A stretch of DNA of 63,413 nt from Fidelibacterota bacterium (GCA_021734045.1 JAIPJR010000002.1:1-63413), one strand, 5' to 3'; shown: positions 44,219-54,033, numbered from the stretch's first letter. Notes: generated by a model from the letters alone, not told the origin. Program-made: numbers and translations.

Positions 44219-44974
44219 ATGTTCATAACCTTGCTTAAGTCACGCCTGTTTTGGGTTTATTTGGCTGTCTTCGCGCTGATGGGGTGCGGAAATCCAAAAA
44301 TTATTGAAGACACAGTCCAACTGGATCAGGCTTTTATTCCGTTACTGTATGCCACCGAACAGGGTGACAGCACCACTGCGGAAATCATGGCAAAGTTCGA
44401 CCGGTTCGTTCGTCGCTGGCAATTGTTTTACGGCAGTTACTATACGGCAAATCAGATCAATCCCAAATGGGGTTTGAGCCTGGACAAGATTAATCAGCGA
44501 GTAAATGCCATCGAAGATTCATTGGTGGATCGCAAAGTTCTATCCGGAATACATACGATGTTGGAATCCATTCGTGATGACCTGACAAAACTTAGGTGGG
44601 ACAATCAGATTGCCTATGCGCTGGATGAATTTACCGCGTTTCACACCATCATGAAGCCTATGTGGGCAGCAGCTGATAGTATGGTGATTGAACCGGATGA
44701 AGCCGAAAAACATGTCAAGCCCATTCTCCACCACATGGTCGATGCGGAAAAGCAGTGGCGCCGCGTTCAAATGGTGCGTATTGATCCGATTTTATTCGAT
44801 CTTACGGAGACCGAAGCGCAAAAGCTCCATCAAGGCATCCAGACCATTCAAGCCAAATTAACCCAATTGAATGATGCTATTAACCGGTCCGATATCATGC
44901 AAATGGCCGAATTGGTGCGAGGCATTAAGCCTGAATATGAAAAAATCTACCTGTTATTCGGAAATTTTGACTGA
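44219..44974 (+). CDS. Lipoprotein of unknown function
   Basis: A 251-residue lipoprotein with a hydrophobic signal and a standard lipobox (FALMGC, Cys at about residue 24). The mature part is helical and charged, with heptad-like stretches suggesting a long helical bundle. I do not recognise a family. The ribosome site is very strong (GGGGGGAGG, then four A and ATG). It follows the UVR-motif gene across 80 bases on the same strand. Confidence 0.75.
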   Translation: MFITLLKSRLFWVYLAVFALMGCGNPKIIEDTVQLDQAFIPLLYATEQGDSTTAEIMAKFDRFVRRWQLFYGSYYTANQINPKWGLSLDKINQRVNAIEDSLVDRKVLSGIHTMLESIRDDLTKLRWDNQIAYALDEFTAFHTIMKPMWAAADSMVIEPDEAEKHVKPILHHMVDAEKQWRRVQMVRIDPILFDLTETEAQKLHQGIQTIQAKLTQLNDAINRSDIMQMAELVRGIKPEYEKIYLLFGNFD

Positions 44975-45022
44975 TCCAAACTCAGCGGGATTTTATCGAG
45001 CCCAAAACCGGTGTCGTTTGTT

Positions 45023-46276
45023 CTAATTTTCCACCGAAAATAACGAACGATAAGCGGATAAATTAACAATGGGTGGTTTGAATAAATCCTGTAGAACTAA
45101 TCCCACTGCCCCCAGCATACCAGCACGGTTTTTCAAGCTTCCCGGAACGATCTGAACCTCCTGAGCCGGCATTCGCAATTCATCCTGTCGGGTTTTGGCT
45201 AACGCGGTCTCCAGCACCGCATCACAACAATCCATGAGCGGACCGCCCAGAACGATCATTTCGGGATTCAGGAAGTTGATCATCCCGATAAGCAGCATGC
45301 CCAACAAATTGCCGAATTCAGTTAAAGCGTCTGAAGCCAACTTATCGCCCGCCGCGGCATATTCCGCTATCAAGGGCAAATCCAACTTTTTCCCCTGCAG
45401 TTTCGAATCCACATGATTGGTAGCGAGATGCTGCTGAATGGCACTTACCAGGTAACGATTGGTCAGGATTTCACCGTAGCGGCGCTGACTGGCGTGGAGG
45501 ATGGGAAATTTTTCTTTGTTGAAATCCAGTGCGCCCACTTCATTATATCCAATTTCACCGGCTGAGCTGGTAAACCCCCGGTATAGCTCACCATTAATCA
45601 CAAGCCCGGCGCCAATACCCTCGCCCAGCCAGATATAGATGAGATTATCTGTTTCCACACCGGCGCCCCAATGAAATTCACCCAGCGTGGTGGTCTTCAC
45701 ATCATTTTCAATATAAATACGAGTATCCAGCAATCCTTCCAGGTAGCTCCGGATGGGAAAACCAATCCACGATTTGAGCGAATCGGCGTAGCGCAGTGTG
45801 CCATTCTCATAATCCACCAGTCCGGGCAGGGCTACGCCAACACCCAATATTCTGTCCATCTTGGATTCATGCTCAAACATGCGCTCAATCGCACGTACTA
45901 TGCGCCGCAGGATATTCTCCGGATTGGAATTGTCCTTATAAGTGATGGATTTCTGCGCCACCGTCTCGGCATTCATATTGGTGATGAGAATGCTGGCATA
46001 ATTCAGGTGAATTTCCACCCCAATGGCGTACCAGGCATCCGCATTGAATTCCAACATAATCGGACGCCGTCCCCCCCGGTCGGTGGAGTCCCCTTTCCCC
46101 ACTTCATAAATAATTTCCGTATCCAGTAATCTGGCAACAATTCCACCGATGATCACCTTGGATAGTCCCATCTCGCGGGCGACCTGCGATCTGGAAATGG
46201 GTCCCTTGTCACGGATGATTCTTAAAACACTGATTTCATTGATTTGACGAACGAAATGGAAATTATTTTTCTTCAT
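45023..46276 (-). CDS. ROK family transcriptional repressor (NagC/XylR-like)
   Basis: A 417-residue regulator with an N-terminal winged helix (about residues 12-75; PISRSQVAREMGLSKVIIGGIV) followed by a ROK sugar-kinase-like fold. The ROK signature region is GVGVALPGLVDYENG, then ENDVKTTTLGEFHWGAG (about 190) and EIGYNEVG. The usual HCG and CxCGxxGC zinc motif of NagC and Mlc is absent, so zinc binding is doubtful. Such repressors respond to sugars or amino sugars. It is divergent from the GlmU-like gene and may control it and the following GH3 gene. Confidence 0.9.
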   Translation of the reverse strand: MKKNNFHFVRQINEISVLRIIRDKGPISRSQVAREMGLSKVIIGGIVARLLDTEIIYEVGKGDSTDRGGRRPIMLEFNADAWYAIGVEIHLNYASILITNMNAETVAQKSITYKDNSNPENILRRIVRAIERMFEHESKMDRILGVGVALPGLVDYENGTLRYADSLKSWIGFPIRSYLEGLLDTRIYIENDVKTTTLGEFHWGAGVETDNLIYIWLGEGIGAGLVINGELYRGFTSSAGEIGYNEVGALDFNKEKFPILHASQRRYGEILTNRYLVSAIQQHLATNHVDSKLQGKKLDLPLIAEYAAAGDKLASDALTEFGNLLGMLLIGMINFLNPEMIVLGGPLMDCCDAVLETALAKTRQDELRMPAQEVQIVPGSLKNRAGMLGAVGLVLQDLFKPPIVNLSAYRSLFSVEN

Positions 46277-46414
46277 GAGCCCCTCAACTGCCTTATTGCC
46301 AATTCGTAAGGGCGAAGTTAATTAATTTTTTTTACTAATTCCAGTTGTTTCTCCCTGTTGCCTTTGCGAAATCATGAAATTTGGTTATACTTCATGCCAG
46401 ACAGGATGCAGAAT

Positions 46415-47623
46415 ATGGGTGAAAAAGTCATTATTTACGAACCGGCAGATGTGTCCGGATATGGTCCATTGGTGATGTTGCGGCATCTGGCGGACCTACC
46501 CTACGGAATTTATTCAAATTGGGATCGTGCCCGCCGGGTTCTGCCTGAGGTTGACCTGCGATTATGGGGGCGCCCACTCCTGCAACATGTGAATGCGGAG
46601 ACACATCCTGACAGTAGTATTAACGAGAAAACTGAGACAGCTTATTACCTCCACGGTGGTGTCCCAGCCTGGCATTATCCCCTGTTGCTGGAAAAACTCC
46701 AGTCAGTCAAGGCACTGGTCTGGTCTGGAGAAGTTATCGCCGCCCGGCTGGATGATGCCATTCAACCAACCCCCTACTTTTTCACCCACCTGAAAGAACT
46801 GCCTGCTGAGGATGTGAGCTCAGAACTGGATGACATTCCGTACCATTTTTGGTCATTTCTTGACCTGCGGCAAACAGCATTGGAATTCGATTCGACATTT
46901 TGGCTGGCGGAAAATGATACCGACAATGGTTTTGATCCATTGCTCCCTATGAACCAGCCGGAACGGATTCATATTCATTCAGATGCCCATGTTTCAACGG
47001 GTGTCTTCCTGGATGCCACCGCCGGTCCCATTGTAGTGGATGCGAGTGTAGAGGTACCACCATTTGTCACACTCCGGGGACCGTTGTACCTGGGTACGGA
47101 AACGCAGGTAAAAGACGGGGCATCCCTGCGCGGGAGCATAATCGGCGCGAGTTGTCGTGTGGGCGGCGAGGTCGCCAACAGCATTTTCCTGCCCTTTGTG
47201 AATAAGGCGCATGCCGGATTTGTGGGTACATCCATGATTGGCTCCTGGGTGAATCTGGGTGCCCAAACCACAACCAGTAATCTGAAAAACAATTACGGCA
47301 GCATTCGGGTCCGCTGGGGTATCGAGGAGTACAACACCCACCAACAATTTTTAGGTGCCACATTGGGCGATCACACAAAAACCGCGATTGGAAGTTTGCT
47401 GAATACAGGTTGTGTCAGTGGTATTTTCGTGAATTATTTCCAACCTGGATTATCAGACAAATTCATACCGTCATTCACCTGGGGAAATGGCCGGTACGAG
47501 ATAAACAAGGCACTACAAACCGCCGCTCAGGTGGTGCAGCGCCGAAATCAGGAGCTTTCGCATGCCATGGAGGCATTGATCCGCGATATCTGGCAACATC
47601 CTGAAACGGCATTTCGCTGGTAG
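46415..47623 (+). CDS. GlmU-like putative sugar nucleotidyltransferase with left-handed beta-helix
   Basis: About 402 residues. The N-terminus (EKVIIYEPADVSGYGPLVML, then RPVADL-like LRHLADLPYGI) fits the Bacteroidetes-type GlmU family (UDP-GlcNAc diphosphorylase/GlcN-1-P acetyltransferase-like) and not canonical GlmU. The C-terminal half is a hexapeptide-repeat helix (GPIVVDASVEVPPFVTLRG, GASCRVGGEVANSIFLPF, GSWVNLGAQTTTSNLKNNYG). It would make an activated amino-sugar or other sugar nucleotide. The ATG at 46415 aligns with the family start and has AGGA eight bases upstream; ATG codons at 46394 and 46406 and a TTG at 46358 are alternatives. Confidence 0.82.
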   Translation: MGEKVIIYEPADVSGYGPLVMLRHLADLPYGIYSNWDRARRVLPEVDLRLWGRPLLQHVNAETHPDSSINEKTETAYYLHGGVPAWHYPLLLEKLQSVKALVWSGEVIAARLDDAIQPTPYFFTHLKELPAEDVSSELDDIPYHFWSFLDLRQTALEFDSTFWLAENDTDNGFDPLLPMNQPERIHIHSDAHVSTGVFLDATAGPIVVDASVEVPPFVTLRGPLYLGTETQVKDGASLRGSIIGASCRVGGEVANSIFLPFVNKAHAGFVGTSMIGSWVNLGAQTTTSNLKNNYGSIRVRWGIEEYNTHQQFLGATLGDHTKTAIGSLLNTGCVSGIFVNYFQPGLSDKFIPSFTWGNGRYEINKALQTAAQVVQRRNQELSHAMEALIRDIWQHPETAFRW

Positions 47624-47718
47624 CTGCTAACCGTATTTAATCATACTGATTTTAATGATGACGAAGAGGGACGGGTTTTAAACCAACGAACTGATGCTGA
47701 GAAGGTTGAGAGGGTAAA

Positions 47719-50670
47719 ATGGAAAGATTGATACGGCGTCTGGCGCTACTTGTTTTGAGCGCCATTTTTTTTATCGGATGTAGCTACTTAACCAATTTGG
47801 ATTTGCCTGGCACCGGTTCCTGGGCAGAGCGGACTTTGAAACAACTGACACTACGGGAAAAAATCGCCCAGATGATGGTGTACCACATGAACCTGCGTTT
47901 CATGAATGGTGAAAGCGACCAGTGGCAGGAAGCCGTGAAACTCATTGAAACTGATGGTGTGGGTGGGATTCATATCTACCGAGGCGAAGTCGGTGAAGCG
48001 CTGACGACACTGAATGATTTACAGCAACGCTCAAAAGTGCCTATGATTCTGGATGCAGATCTGGAATATGGTCTGGGGTGGCGGGTGCCGGGCGGTACGG
48101 ATATCCCATACAACATGGCAGTAGCCGCGACCGGGAATCCTGAGAACGCGTTTCTGGCAGGAAAAATCACGGCAATAGAAGGCCGTGCCGTAGGCATTCA
48201 ATTGGGTCTGGTGCCGGTGGTGGATGTGAATAACAACCCGGAGAATCCCATTATTAACACCCGTTCGTTTGGTGAGGAACCACAATTGGTGCAAAAATTC
48301 GCCACCCGCTATATCGCGGGAATGCATGCTGGCGGGATGGCCGCAACCGCCAAACATTTTCCGGGTCATGGCGACACGGGGACGGACAGCCACACCAGGC
48401 TGGCTACCATTCCCAGCGATTCGGTACGCTTGTGGGATGTTGAACTGCCCCCGTTTCAAGCCGCTATTGATGCTGGTGTGGATTTGGTCATGATCGCTCA
48501 TATTCAGGCACCTGATTATCAGCCCCACGCCTACACACCTGCGACCTTATCGCCCTTCTGGATTCAGGATATTCTGCGCGAGAAAATGGGTTTTCAAGGG
48601 ATTGTGGCCTCAGATGCCATGAGTATGGGCGGTATCACCCAAAACTATACCCGGGATTACGCCATTATTCAGGGCATTAATGCGGGTATGGACATGATTC
48701 TACAGGCGCATGATTTCCCCTATTTTGTGAATGTTGTGGAGAATGCCGTATCCAACGGCACCATCTCTGAAACCCGGATCGATGAAGCTGCCTTACGCAT
48801 TCTGCGATTGAAAGAGACATTAGGCCTGCATAAGGACCGGTATGTTGACCTGAATAAAACCCGCCAGGTGTATGGTCACAAAGAGAATAAAGAAATTGCC
48901 GATCGCATCGCCCGGGAAGCCATTACGCTGGTGAAAAATGACGGTCAGCCTGTTCCATTGAACCTGAACGAAAATGACACCCTCATCATCCTGGATGTTT
49001 ACGATTCACCTTACAATCACAACCTCACCACCATCACACGCAGTTTGCAGTGGCAGAATGTACCGGTGAAGGCGTTCCCATTGGACGCTGCCGATGATGC
49101 GGCCTATTTCAACACGATTTTGGAACAAATTCCGGAAAATGCGCCCATCCTGGTGAATGCCTTCTGCCGGTATCTCATGAACAAGGACCGGATCTTTCTA
49201 CCGGTACATCAAACCAAATTTCTACAGCGGGTGTTCGCCAAATCCAAACGCACGATACTTGTCAGTCTGGGTACACCCTATCTGTTGCAGGATTTTCCTG
49301 ATGTGAGCGCTTACATCTGTGCTTATGGTGGTAGTGATCAAATGCAACGCGCGGTGGTTCAGGCTCTTTTGGGGCAGAATCCCGTTGGCGGACAGTTACC
49401 CGTGACCATTCCCGACATTGCACCGGTGGGCTCCGGAATTAATCTCCCGGCGAATCCGGTGACCTTCGAACGCCCGGCTGTGGAAACAGGACTTACCTTA
49501 AAACGCGCCATGCCCTATCAGGTGAATGCAGATGTGAGCCGGCTGCCGGGTATCATGGAATCTGCGGTAGCGGACTCCGCCTGGCCGGGAGGCGTATTTT
49601 TGGCCGCGCATTCGGGGAAAATATTCTATCACGAAAGTTTTGGCTATCACACCTATGAGAAAAACCAGCCCACACGGCGCGGTGATATTTTTGATTTGGC
49701 CTCAGTAACAAAAGTCATTGCCACCACCAGCGCGGTAATGAAGTTGGTGGAAAATGGCGACCTGTCGCTGGATGACAAAGTTGTGAAGTACCTGCCGGAA
49801 TTCACAGGACCCGATGCAGCCAATACAAAATTGAAAAACACGATTACGGTTCGGAATCTGCTGACGCACACGGCCGGGTTACCGCCCTTCCGTCGCTTTT
49901 ATGCCATGGATGTGGACATTTCCGCTCGTTGGGATAGTGTGTACCAATCAGCACTGGATACGCTACCGGGTGTGAGAACAGTTTATTCAGATATTGGATT
50001 GATTCTGGCGGGCAAGACGGTGGAAAGAATCACCGGAATGGGGTTGGATGAATTTGTGACAGAGCAGATTTTCGAGCCGCTGGGTATGACATCCACCTAT
50101 TTCAATCCGCCCGCCAGCCGATTAAAACGCATTGTTCCCACGGAAATCACCGCATTGGAAGGCGGCCTGATTCACGGACATGTACACGATGAAAATTCCT
50201 ACAGTCTGGGCGGCGTAACCGGCCATGCGGGGCTATTCAGCACAGCGCATGATTTAGCCATTTTTGCTCAAATGATGCTCAATGAAGGCATTTATGGTAA
50301 GACACGCATATTTAAACCGGAAACGGTTGAATTATTCACCACACCAGCCAAAATGCTGTCCGGCAGTAGCCGCTGCCTGGGATGGGACAGTCCCCAGGGA
50401 ATTGCCAGTGGCGGGGTGTATCTGGGTGACCGGGCGTTTGGTCATACGGGCTATACAGGCACGTCCATTTGGATTGATCCGGACCATGATATGTTCACGA
50501 TTCTGCTTACCAACGCAGTCCACCCCAATCGCGCCTTTAAATATCCCAATTATTTTCAATGGCGTCAGTTGGTGCACGCCGCCGCCTACGAAAGTTTTGA
50601 GGATGTGACACCCAATCCACGACTACAATGGAGCCCACGCTGGGAAAAAGCCGGAGCGATGGCCAAGTAG
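47719..50670 (+). CDS. NagZ-like GH3 fused to a serine beta-lactamase-fold domain, lipoprotein
   Basis: A 983-residue lipoprotein (lipobox IFFIGC). The GH3 domain (about residues 35-380) has the NagZ catalytic motif KHFPGHGDTGTDSH and the nucleophile in VASDAMSMG, indicating a beta-N-acetylglucosaminidase. A GH3 C-terminal-like domain follows. From about residue 620 there is a class C beta-lactamase/PBP4-like domain with SVTK (about 660) as the SxxK motif, YSDIG (about 755) in the YxN position and GHTGYTG (about 907) as the KTG-like motif. This fusion type is known from Bacteroidetes and may act on peptidoglycan. GAGAGGG precedes the ATG. Confidence 0.93.
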   Translation: MERLIRRLALLVLSAIFFIGCSYLTNLDLPGTGSWAERTLKQLTLREKIAQMMVYHMNLRFMNGESDQWQEAVKLIETDGVGGIHIYRGEVGEALTTLNDLQQRSKVPMILDADLEYGLGWRVPGGTDIPYNMAVAATGNPENAFLAGKITAIEGRAVGIQLGLVPVVDVNNNPENPIINTRSFGEEPQLVQKFATRYIAGMHAGGMAATAKHFPGHGDTGTDSHTRLATIPSDSVRLWDVELPPFQAAIDAGVDLVMIAHIQAPDYQPHAYTPATLSPFWIQDILREKMGFQGIVASDAMSMGGITQNYTRDYAIIQGINAGMDMILQAHDFPYFVNVVENAVSNGTISETRIDEAALRILRLKETLGLHKDRYVDLNKTRQVYGHKENKEIADRIAREAITLVKNDGQPVPLNLNENDTLIILDVYDSPYNHNLTTITRSLQWQNVPVKAFPLDAADDAAYFNTILEQIPENAPILVNAFCRYLMNKDRIFLPVHQTKFLQRVFAKSKRTILVSLGTPYLLQDFPDVSAYICAYGGSDQMQRAVVQALLGQNPVGGQLPVTIPDIAPVGSGINLPANPVTFERPAVETGLTLKRAMPYQVNADVSRLPGIMESAVADSAWPGGVFLAAHSGKIFYHESFGYHTYEKNQPTRRGDIFDLASVTKVIATTSAVMKLVENGDLSLDDKVVKYLPEFTGPDAANTKLKNTITVRNLLTHTAGLPPFRRFYAMDVDISARWDSVYQSALDTLPGVRTVYSDIGLILAGKTVERITGMGLDEFVTEQIFEPLGMTSTYFNPPASRLKRIVPTEITALEGGLIHGHVHDENSYSLGGVTGHAGLFSTAHDLAIFAQMMLNEGIYGKTRIFKPETVELFTTPAKMLSGSSRCLGWDSPQGIASGGVYLGDRAFGHTGYTGTSIWIDPDHDMFTILLTNAVHPNRAFKYPNYFQWRQLVHAAAYESFEDVTPNPRLQWSPRWEKAGAMAK

Positions 50671-50721
50671 GCATCAGGGCGGCATCGCGTTCAACGCAGA
50701 TTGATTAAAAGGCTATCAGCT

Positions 50722-51210
50722 TCAATGAATCCATTTTCGTAGCGCTGGCTTTGTTACCAGGGCGATGTCAATCAATTGCGCAATTTCAGACGGTAATTGT
50801 CGATGCTGCCAGGTATGTTCTGTTTGCGCAGCTTCCTTTCCTTTTGATAATCGTACGGCTTTTGTAGCATAATAAGCCGCGCCTGGTGCGTGGTCGGCCA
50901 TGTGGGGTGTGGAAACCGCCTGTCCCGCCGCCCGGGCTACCGCCTCTGCCACAGGGCTTCCTGATTCACGTGCAGCAGCATGGGCTTGAAATGCTGCCTG
51001 ACGCGCCACACCTACTGAAATTTCACCGCGTGCCCACGCCCGGGCTTGCTCAATCGCCGTTTCCGGGCGCTTGTCGTTCGGATGAACCTTTGTGAATAAA
51101 TCCAACACATGTTCCGCGCAATCAGCCGCCCATCGTGTCAGCAGGTGATGGGTTTCCTTTTCCAGAAATCCGCCCCGGTGGACTGCAATAAAGCGTTTAT
51201 CACGGGCCAT
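50722..51210 (-). CDS. Imm5-like putative immunity protein
   Basis: About 162 residues, all helical. RPETAIEQARAWARGEISVG followed by VARQAAFQAHAAARES and ARAAGQAVSTPHMADHA-type repeats match the Imm5 family of predicted immunity proteins for polymorphic toxins. No toxin gene is recognisable nearby. Imm5-like proteins are also found as orphans. The ATG at 51210 places HRGGFLEKETH at the family N-terminus; in-frame ATG codons up to 51258 would add 16 residues. The upstream barrel gene ends at 51262. Confidence 0.75.
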   Translation of the reverse strand: MARDKRFIAVHRGGFLEKETHHLLTRWAADCAEHVLDLFTKVHPNDKRPETAIEQARAWARGEISVGVARQAAFQAHAAARESGSPVAEAVARAAGQAVSTPHMADHAPGAAYYATKAVRLSKGKEAAQTEHTWQHRQLPSEIAQLIDIALVTKPALRKWIH

Positions 51211-51261
51211 TTCGTTTATCCGGGAATTTTCCTTCTGTCCCCCCATCCGCCATCCCATCTG

Positions 51262-51855
51262 TCATTTGACTGTAAGACCCAGCCCCACCTGAAAAATCCA
51301 GGGTGGATTGGTAGGTAAATCCTGTTTGTAATCCGGGAGATAGAGCAATTCGCATTGGGTTGAAATCTGTAAATTTTTATATGCGGTGATGTCAAGCCCG
51401 ACACCCACCAGCGCCGAGGGAGCCCAGGTGTAGTTATAGTTTGTCGTGTACAGCACCACCTGCTCTTCCGTGATCCCGGCGGAACCTGCTGCAGCACGAA
51501 AAAACAAGCCCTTATAGGTAAAGGGATGCACATCAACACAGAGAAAATTGGTATAAATAAGGGTACGCTCCGCCAAAATCCCAGTCCAACTGAAGGGATC
51601 CACATTGTAGTATTCATTGGCACCATATGCCCGGTACGCCAAACCCAGGTCCAAGATATTATTCAATGTGTAAGTGATGGTAAACCCAAGATCCGAGTGC
51701 AAATCGTCAGTCCTGGGAGAATGCTGGAGATACTGCACCATGCTGAACTTTACCGGTAACCGGGTTGGGGATGCCATCCCCTGCCCCTGGAGCAGGAAGA
51801 GAGTGAGTAATACCAGGATTGTTGATTGAGAAAAGGAATTTCGTGACGGGTTCAT
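51262..51855 (-). CDS. Small outer-membrane beta-barrel protein of unknown function
   Basis: A 197-residue exported protein with a signal peptide (hydrophobic residues 12-28). It has alternating amphipathic strands (LGFTITYTLNNILDLGLAYR, ISTQCELLYLP), many Tyr and Gly, and a C-terminal strand ending in aromatic/hydrophobic alternation (FQVGLGLTVK). These are the marks of an eight- to ten-stranded outer-membrane barrel. The ligand or role is unknown. It sits just upstream of the Imm5-like gene. Confidence 0.75.
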   Translation of the reverse strand: MNPSRNSFSQSTILVLLTLFLLQGQGMASPTRLPVKFSMVQYLQHSPRTDDLHSDLGFTITYTLNNILDLGLAYRAYGANEYYNVDPFSWTGILAERTLIYTNFLCVDVHPFTYKGLFFRAAAGSAGITEEQVVLYTTNYNYTWAPSALVGVGLDITAYKNLQISTQCELLYLPDYKQDLPTNPPWIFQVGLGLTVK

Positions 51856-51966
51856 AATCAGGATAACCTCATTTTAATACCTGCAGGTTGGTTGCTTTCA
51901 CCGAATATAACATTGAATCCAGACAAGTTTGGGCCAATTCCATTTACATGTATGAACCGGCAAAAA

Positions 51967-51990
51967 AACGCCCCGGGTCAGCGGGGCGTT
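51967..51990 (-). terminator. Terminator of the lipoprotein-like gene at 52016
   Basis: AACGCCCC and GGGGCGTT are perfectly complementary (eight pairs, extendable by CG) with a short loop. On the minus strand they are followed by seven T. It lies 26 bases after the stop codon. Confidence 0.88.
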
Positions 51991-52015
51991 ATGGAATTAA
52001 GCGAACGCTTCAGGA

Positions 52016-52999
52016 TTATGGATGTCTGGGCGGACCACCACGGTAATGAAATCCCAGAATTTGGGAATGATACGTGGTATAGCTATGATCAAATAGTGTT
52101 CGGGCGTCCACTGCTTCCACATAGGCTTTGAATACCCGGTCTCGACCACGCAATTCGAAAATGCGGGTGTATCGTTTTTCGCCGTCGTCATTGGTTCCGG
52201 TATAGCGCATGATCTCCCGAGCTGGTGGTACCGGTCGGAAGTGGTGAAAATCCCATTTGTAACGCACCCATTCCGGCAGCGCACTATCACCGTTCAGTAC
52301 AAACAAATCAGCTCGCGCTGTATCACCCCGGGCAAATGCCAAGGGCTGGCGCAGCATGGAGATATAGTGATTTTCGAAATCCGACAGAACCCGGCTGGAG
52401 TCGGTGACCAGATTCGTTAGCACCAGGCGGACAAAATCAATCGTCCCGTCAACCGATCCGCCATAAAGCGGTGTCATCCCGGTTCGATGCCAGTGATATT
52501 CATTCGCCGGATTGGGCAGGTATTCGAAACGGACCTTGCGTCCCAGCACCATTTGGATCGGTTTTTCAGAATACCCCACGGTATCACCAACCGTCCAGGT
52601 GGTGTCGTCTGTCCAGACACGTTCGCGCTGCAACACATGAAATGTCCCGGTTATCTGATCCGTCAATCGTGCATACGCCAGACTGTCATTTTCCACAGTG
52701 ATTTCGGGCTCCAGACGTTGACGCGCCATACCGGTACGCCAAAAGCGCCAGACTGCTGCAGAATCAAACGGTCCGGGAACCATCTGCAGATTGGCGATCC
52801 CTTTTCCCAATCCAAAATCCATCTGATCCGTATTATCAAAATCATCCAATTCATATAGTGAATCCTCGGATGCAAGAAGTGCCAGGATCTGCTCCTCAAT
52901 GGCACCATCACCACCTGACGAGTCATTCAGGTTCTCACAGTGCCAGAGTATAAATGTTGCAGCCAGGGCTAATAGGAGTAGGCTGAATCGTTTTTTCAT
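52016..52999 (-). CDS. Exported protein of unknown function, lipoprotein-like
   Basis: I do not recognise this 327-residue protein. A signal-like hydrophobic N-terminus ends at FILWHC, so it may be lipid-modified, although His before the Cys is not standard. The mature chain is rich in Asp, Thr and aromatic residues, has beta-strand character and ends in a Gly/Pro/His tail (YRGGPPRHP). Its ATG has AGGAGG nearby (GGAGGATTTATC upstream). It follows the Spy-like gene on the same strand across 64 bases and may belong to that operon. Confidence 0.65.
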   Translation of the reverse strand: MKKRFSLLLLALAATFILWHCENLNDSSGGDGAIEEQILALLASEDSLYELDDFDNTDQMDFGLGKGIANLQMVPGPFDSAAVWRFWRTGMARQRLEPEITVENDSLAYARLTDQITGTFHVLQRERVWTDDTTWTVGDTVGYSEKPIQMVLGRKVRFEYLPNPANEYHWHRTGMTPLYGGSVDGTIDFVRLVLTNLVTDSSRVLSDFENHYISMLRQPLAFARGDTARADLFVLNGDSALPEWVRYKWDFHHFRPVPPAREIMRYTGTNDDGEKRYTRIFELRGRDRVFKAYVEAVDARTLFDHSYTTYHSQILGFHYRGGPPRHP

Positions 53000-53063
53000 G
53001 ATAAATCCTCCTGAAGTTCAGTAACTAACTTATTGTGAATACGAAATATAGCAAATGCATTCA

Positions 53064-53561
53064 TTACGGTCCGGGGGGGCGATTCGGACGGGTGGGTGGT
53101 TCGCGGCGCTGCTGGATAAACTCCCGCAACTGACGCCGAAACCGCTCCTCAAATCCCAAAAACTGCAGTTGCTGCCGGGGTGTGAGATGCTTACTGAGTG
53201 AATTCAAAAAGTCCTGATTGAGTTGCTGGACACGGTTTTGTTGCTGATTCACTCTGGCGATGAATTTATCCACCTCTTTCTGATTCACTTTGTCCTCATT
53301 TAACAGCGTCCGCCCCTCAGACATGATCTTGCGTAATGCCTGCTGTGCTTCTCTCACCTGCTCCTCGTGCCGCTGGAGGACCGGGATGAATGTGGTAATC
53401 TGATCATCGGTAAGATTCAACGCCTGGGTTAGCTTGAAAATCCGCACAGCTTCTACTCCTTGCGGTACCTCATCTCCCGGTACGGGTGGCAAATCAGGGG
53501 CCTGGCCACGCACGATTGTAGCTGTCAGCAGCATTAGAATGATTGGATTAATTGCTTTCAT
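53064..53561 (-). CDS. Spy/CpxP/ZraP-like periplasmic protein
   Basis: A 165-residue exported helical protein (signal peptide ending near VRGQA). It carries two LTxxQ-type motifs, LNLTDDQITTF and HLTPRQQLQFL, that mark the Spy/CpxP and heavy-metal-sensor families, and a basic, proline-rich tail. Such proteins act as periplasmic chaperones or metal sensors in envelope-stress circuits. Its ATG overlaps the stop of the anti-sigma-like gene as ATGA, which ties it to the sigma factor operon. Confidence 0.8.
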   Translation of the reverse strand: MKAINPIILMLLTATIVRGQAPDLPPVPGDEVPQGVEAVRIFKLTQALNLTDDQITTFIPVLQRHEEQVREAQQALRKIMSEGRTLLNEDKVNQKEVDKFIARVNQQQNRVQQLNQDFLNSLSKHLTPRQQLQFLGFEERFRRQLREFIQQRREPPTRPNRPPGP

Positions 53562-53980
53562 GAGTTCTGCTCCTCTAAATATTTTGTGAACGATTCCATC
53601 TCGGTTGATGTGAGTTGAATGTCTGGAAGTGGTTGTGAAATACTGCTCGTTTCCAGCATGTACTCAGCTGCCGACCAGTACAAATCATTCACCTCATTGG
53701 AATCCAATAGTGATACCGCCAGCGAATAATCAAACACTTCATTACCAGCATCCGCCGCCAGCGTCTCCAAAGGCTTCGTTCGATCGGAACGGCCCACCAT
53801 AATCGTGAAAATGACCAGCACGATTGCCGCAGTGAATGTCACAGCGTATCCCAATTGTCGCCGCGTTTTGCGGTACTGAATACGCGCCTGTATACCGGCA
53901 ATTACCTGATCCGGATCAGGCGAAATTTGCGTCTCCGGTGCAGTGTCAAGCTTCTTCAGCCAGTTTTCAAATTCGTTCAT
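53558..53980 (-). CDS. Membrane protein, probable anti-sigma factor
   Basis: A 140-residue single-pass protein. The cytoplasmic N-terminus (about 45 residues, ENWLKKLDTAPETQISPDPD) is followed by one membrane segment (about 46-63) and a periplasmic acidic tail. This topology and its place after an ECF sigma factor gene suggest an anti-sigma factor. No zinc-binding HxxxCxxC motif is present, so the call depends on topology and context only. It overlaps the Spy-like gene by four bases. Confidence 0.6.
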   Translation of the reverse strand: MNEFENWLKKLDTAPETQISPDPDQVIAGIQARIQYRKTRRQLGYAVTFTAAIVLVIFTIMVGRSDRTKPLETLAADAGNEVFDYSLAVSLLDSNEVNDLYWSAAEYMLETSSISQPLPDIQLTSTEMESFTKYLEEQNS

Positions 53981-54033
53981 GGATTCTTTGCTCCGCTGAT
54001 TTCAATTTATCTTATTGGGTTTTCAGCCTTCGA

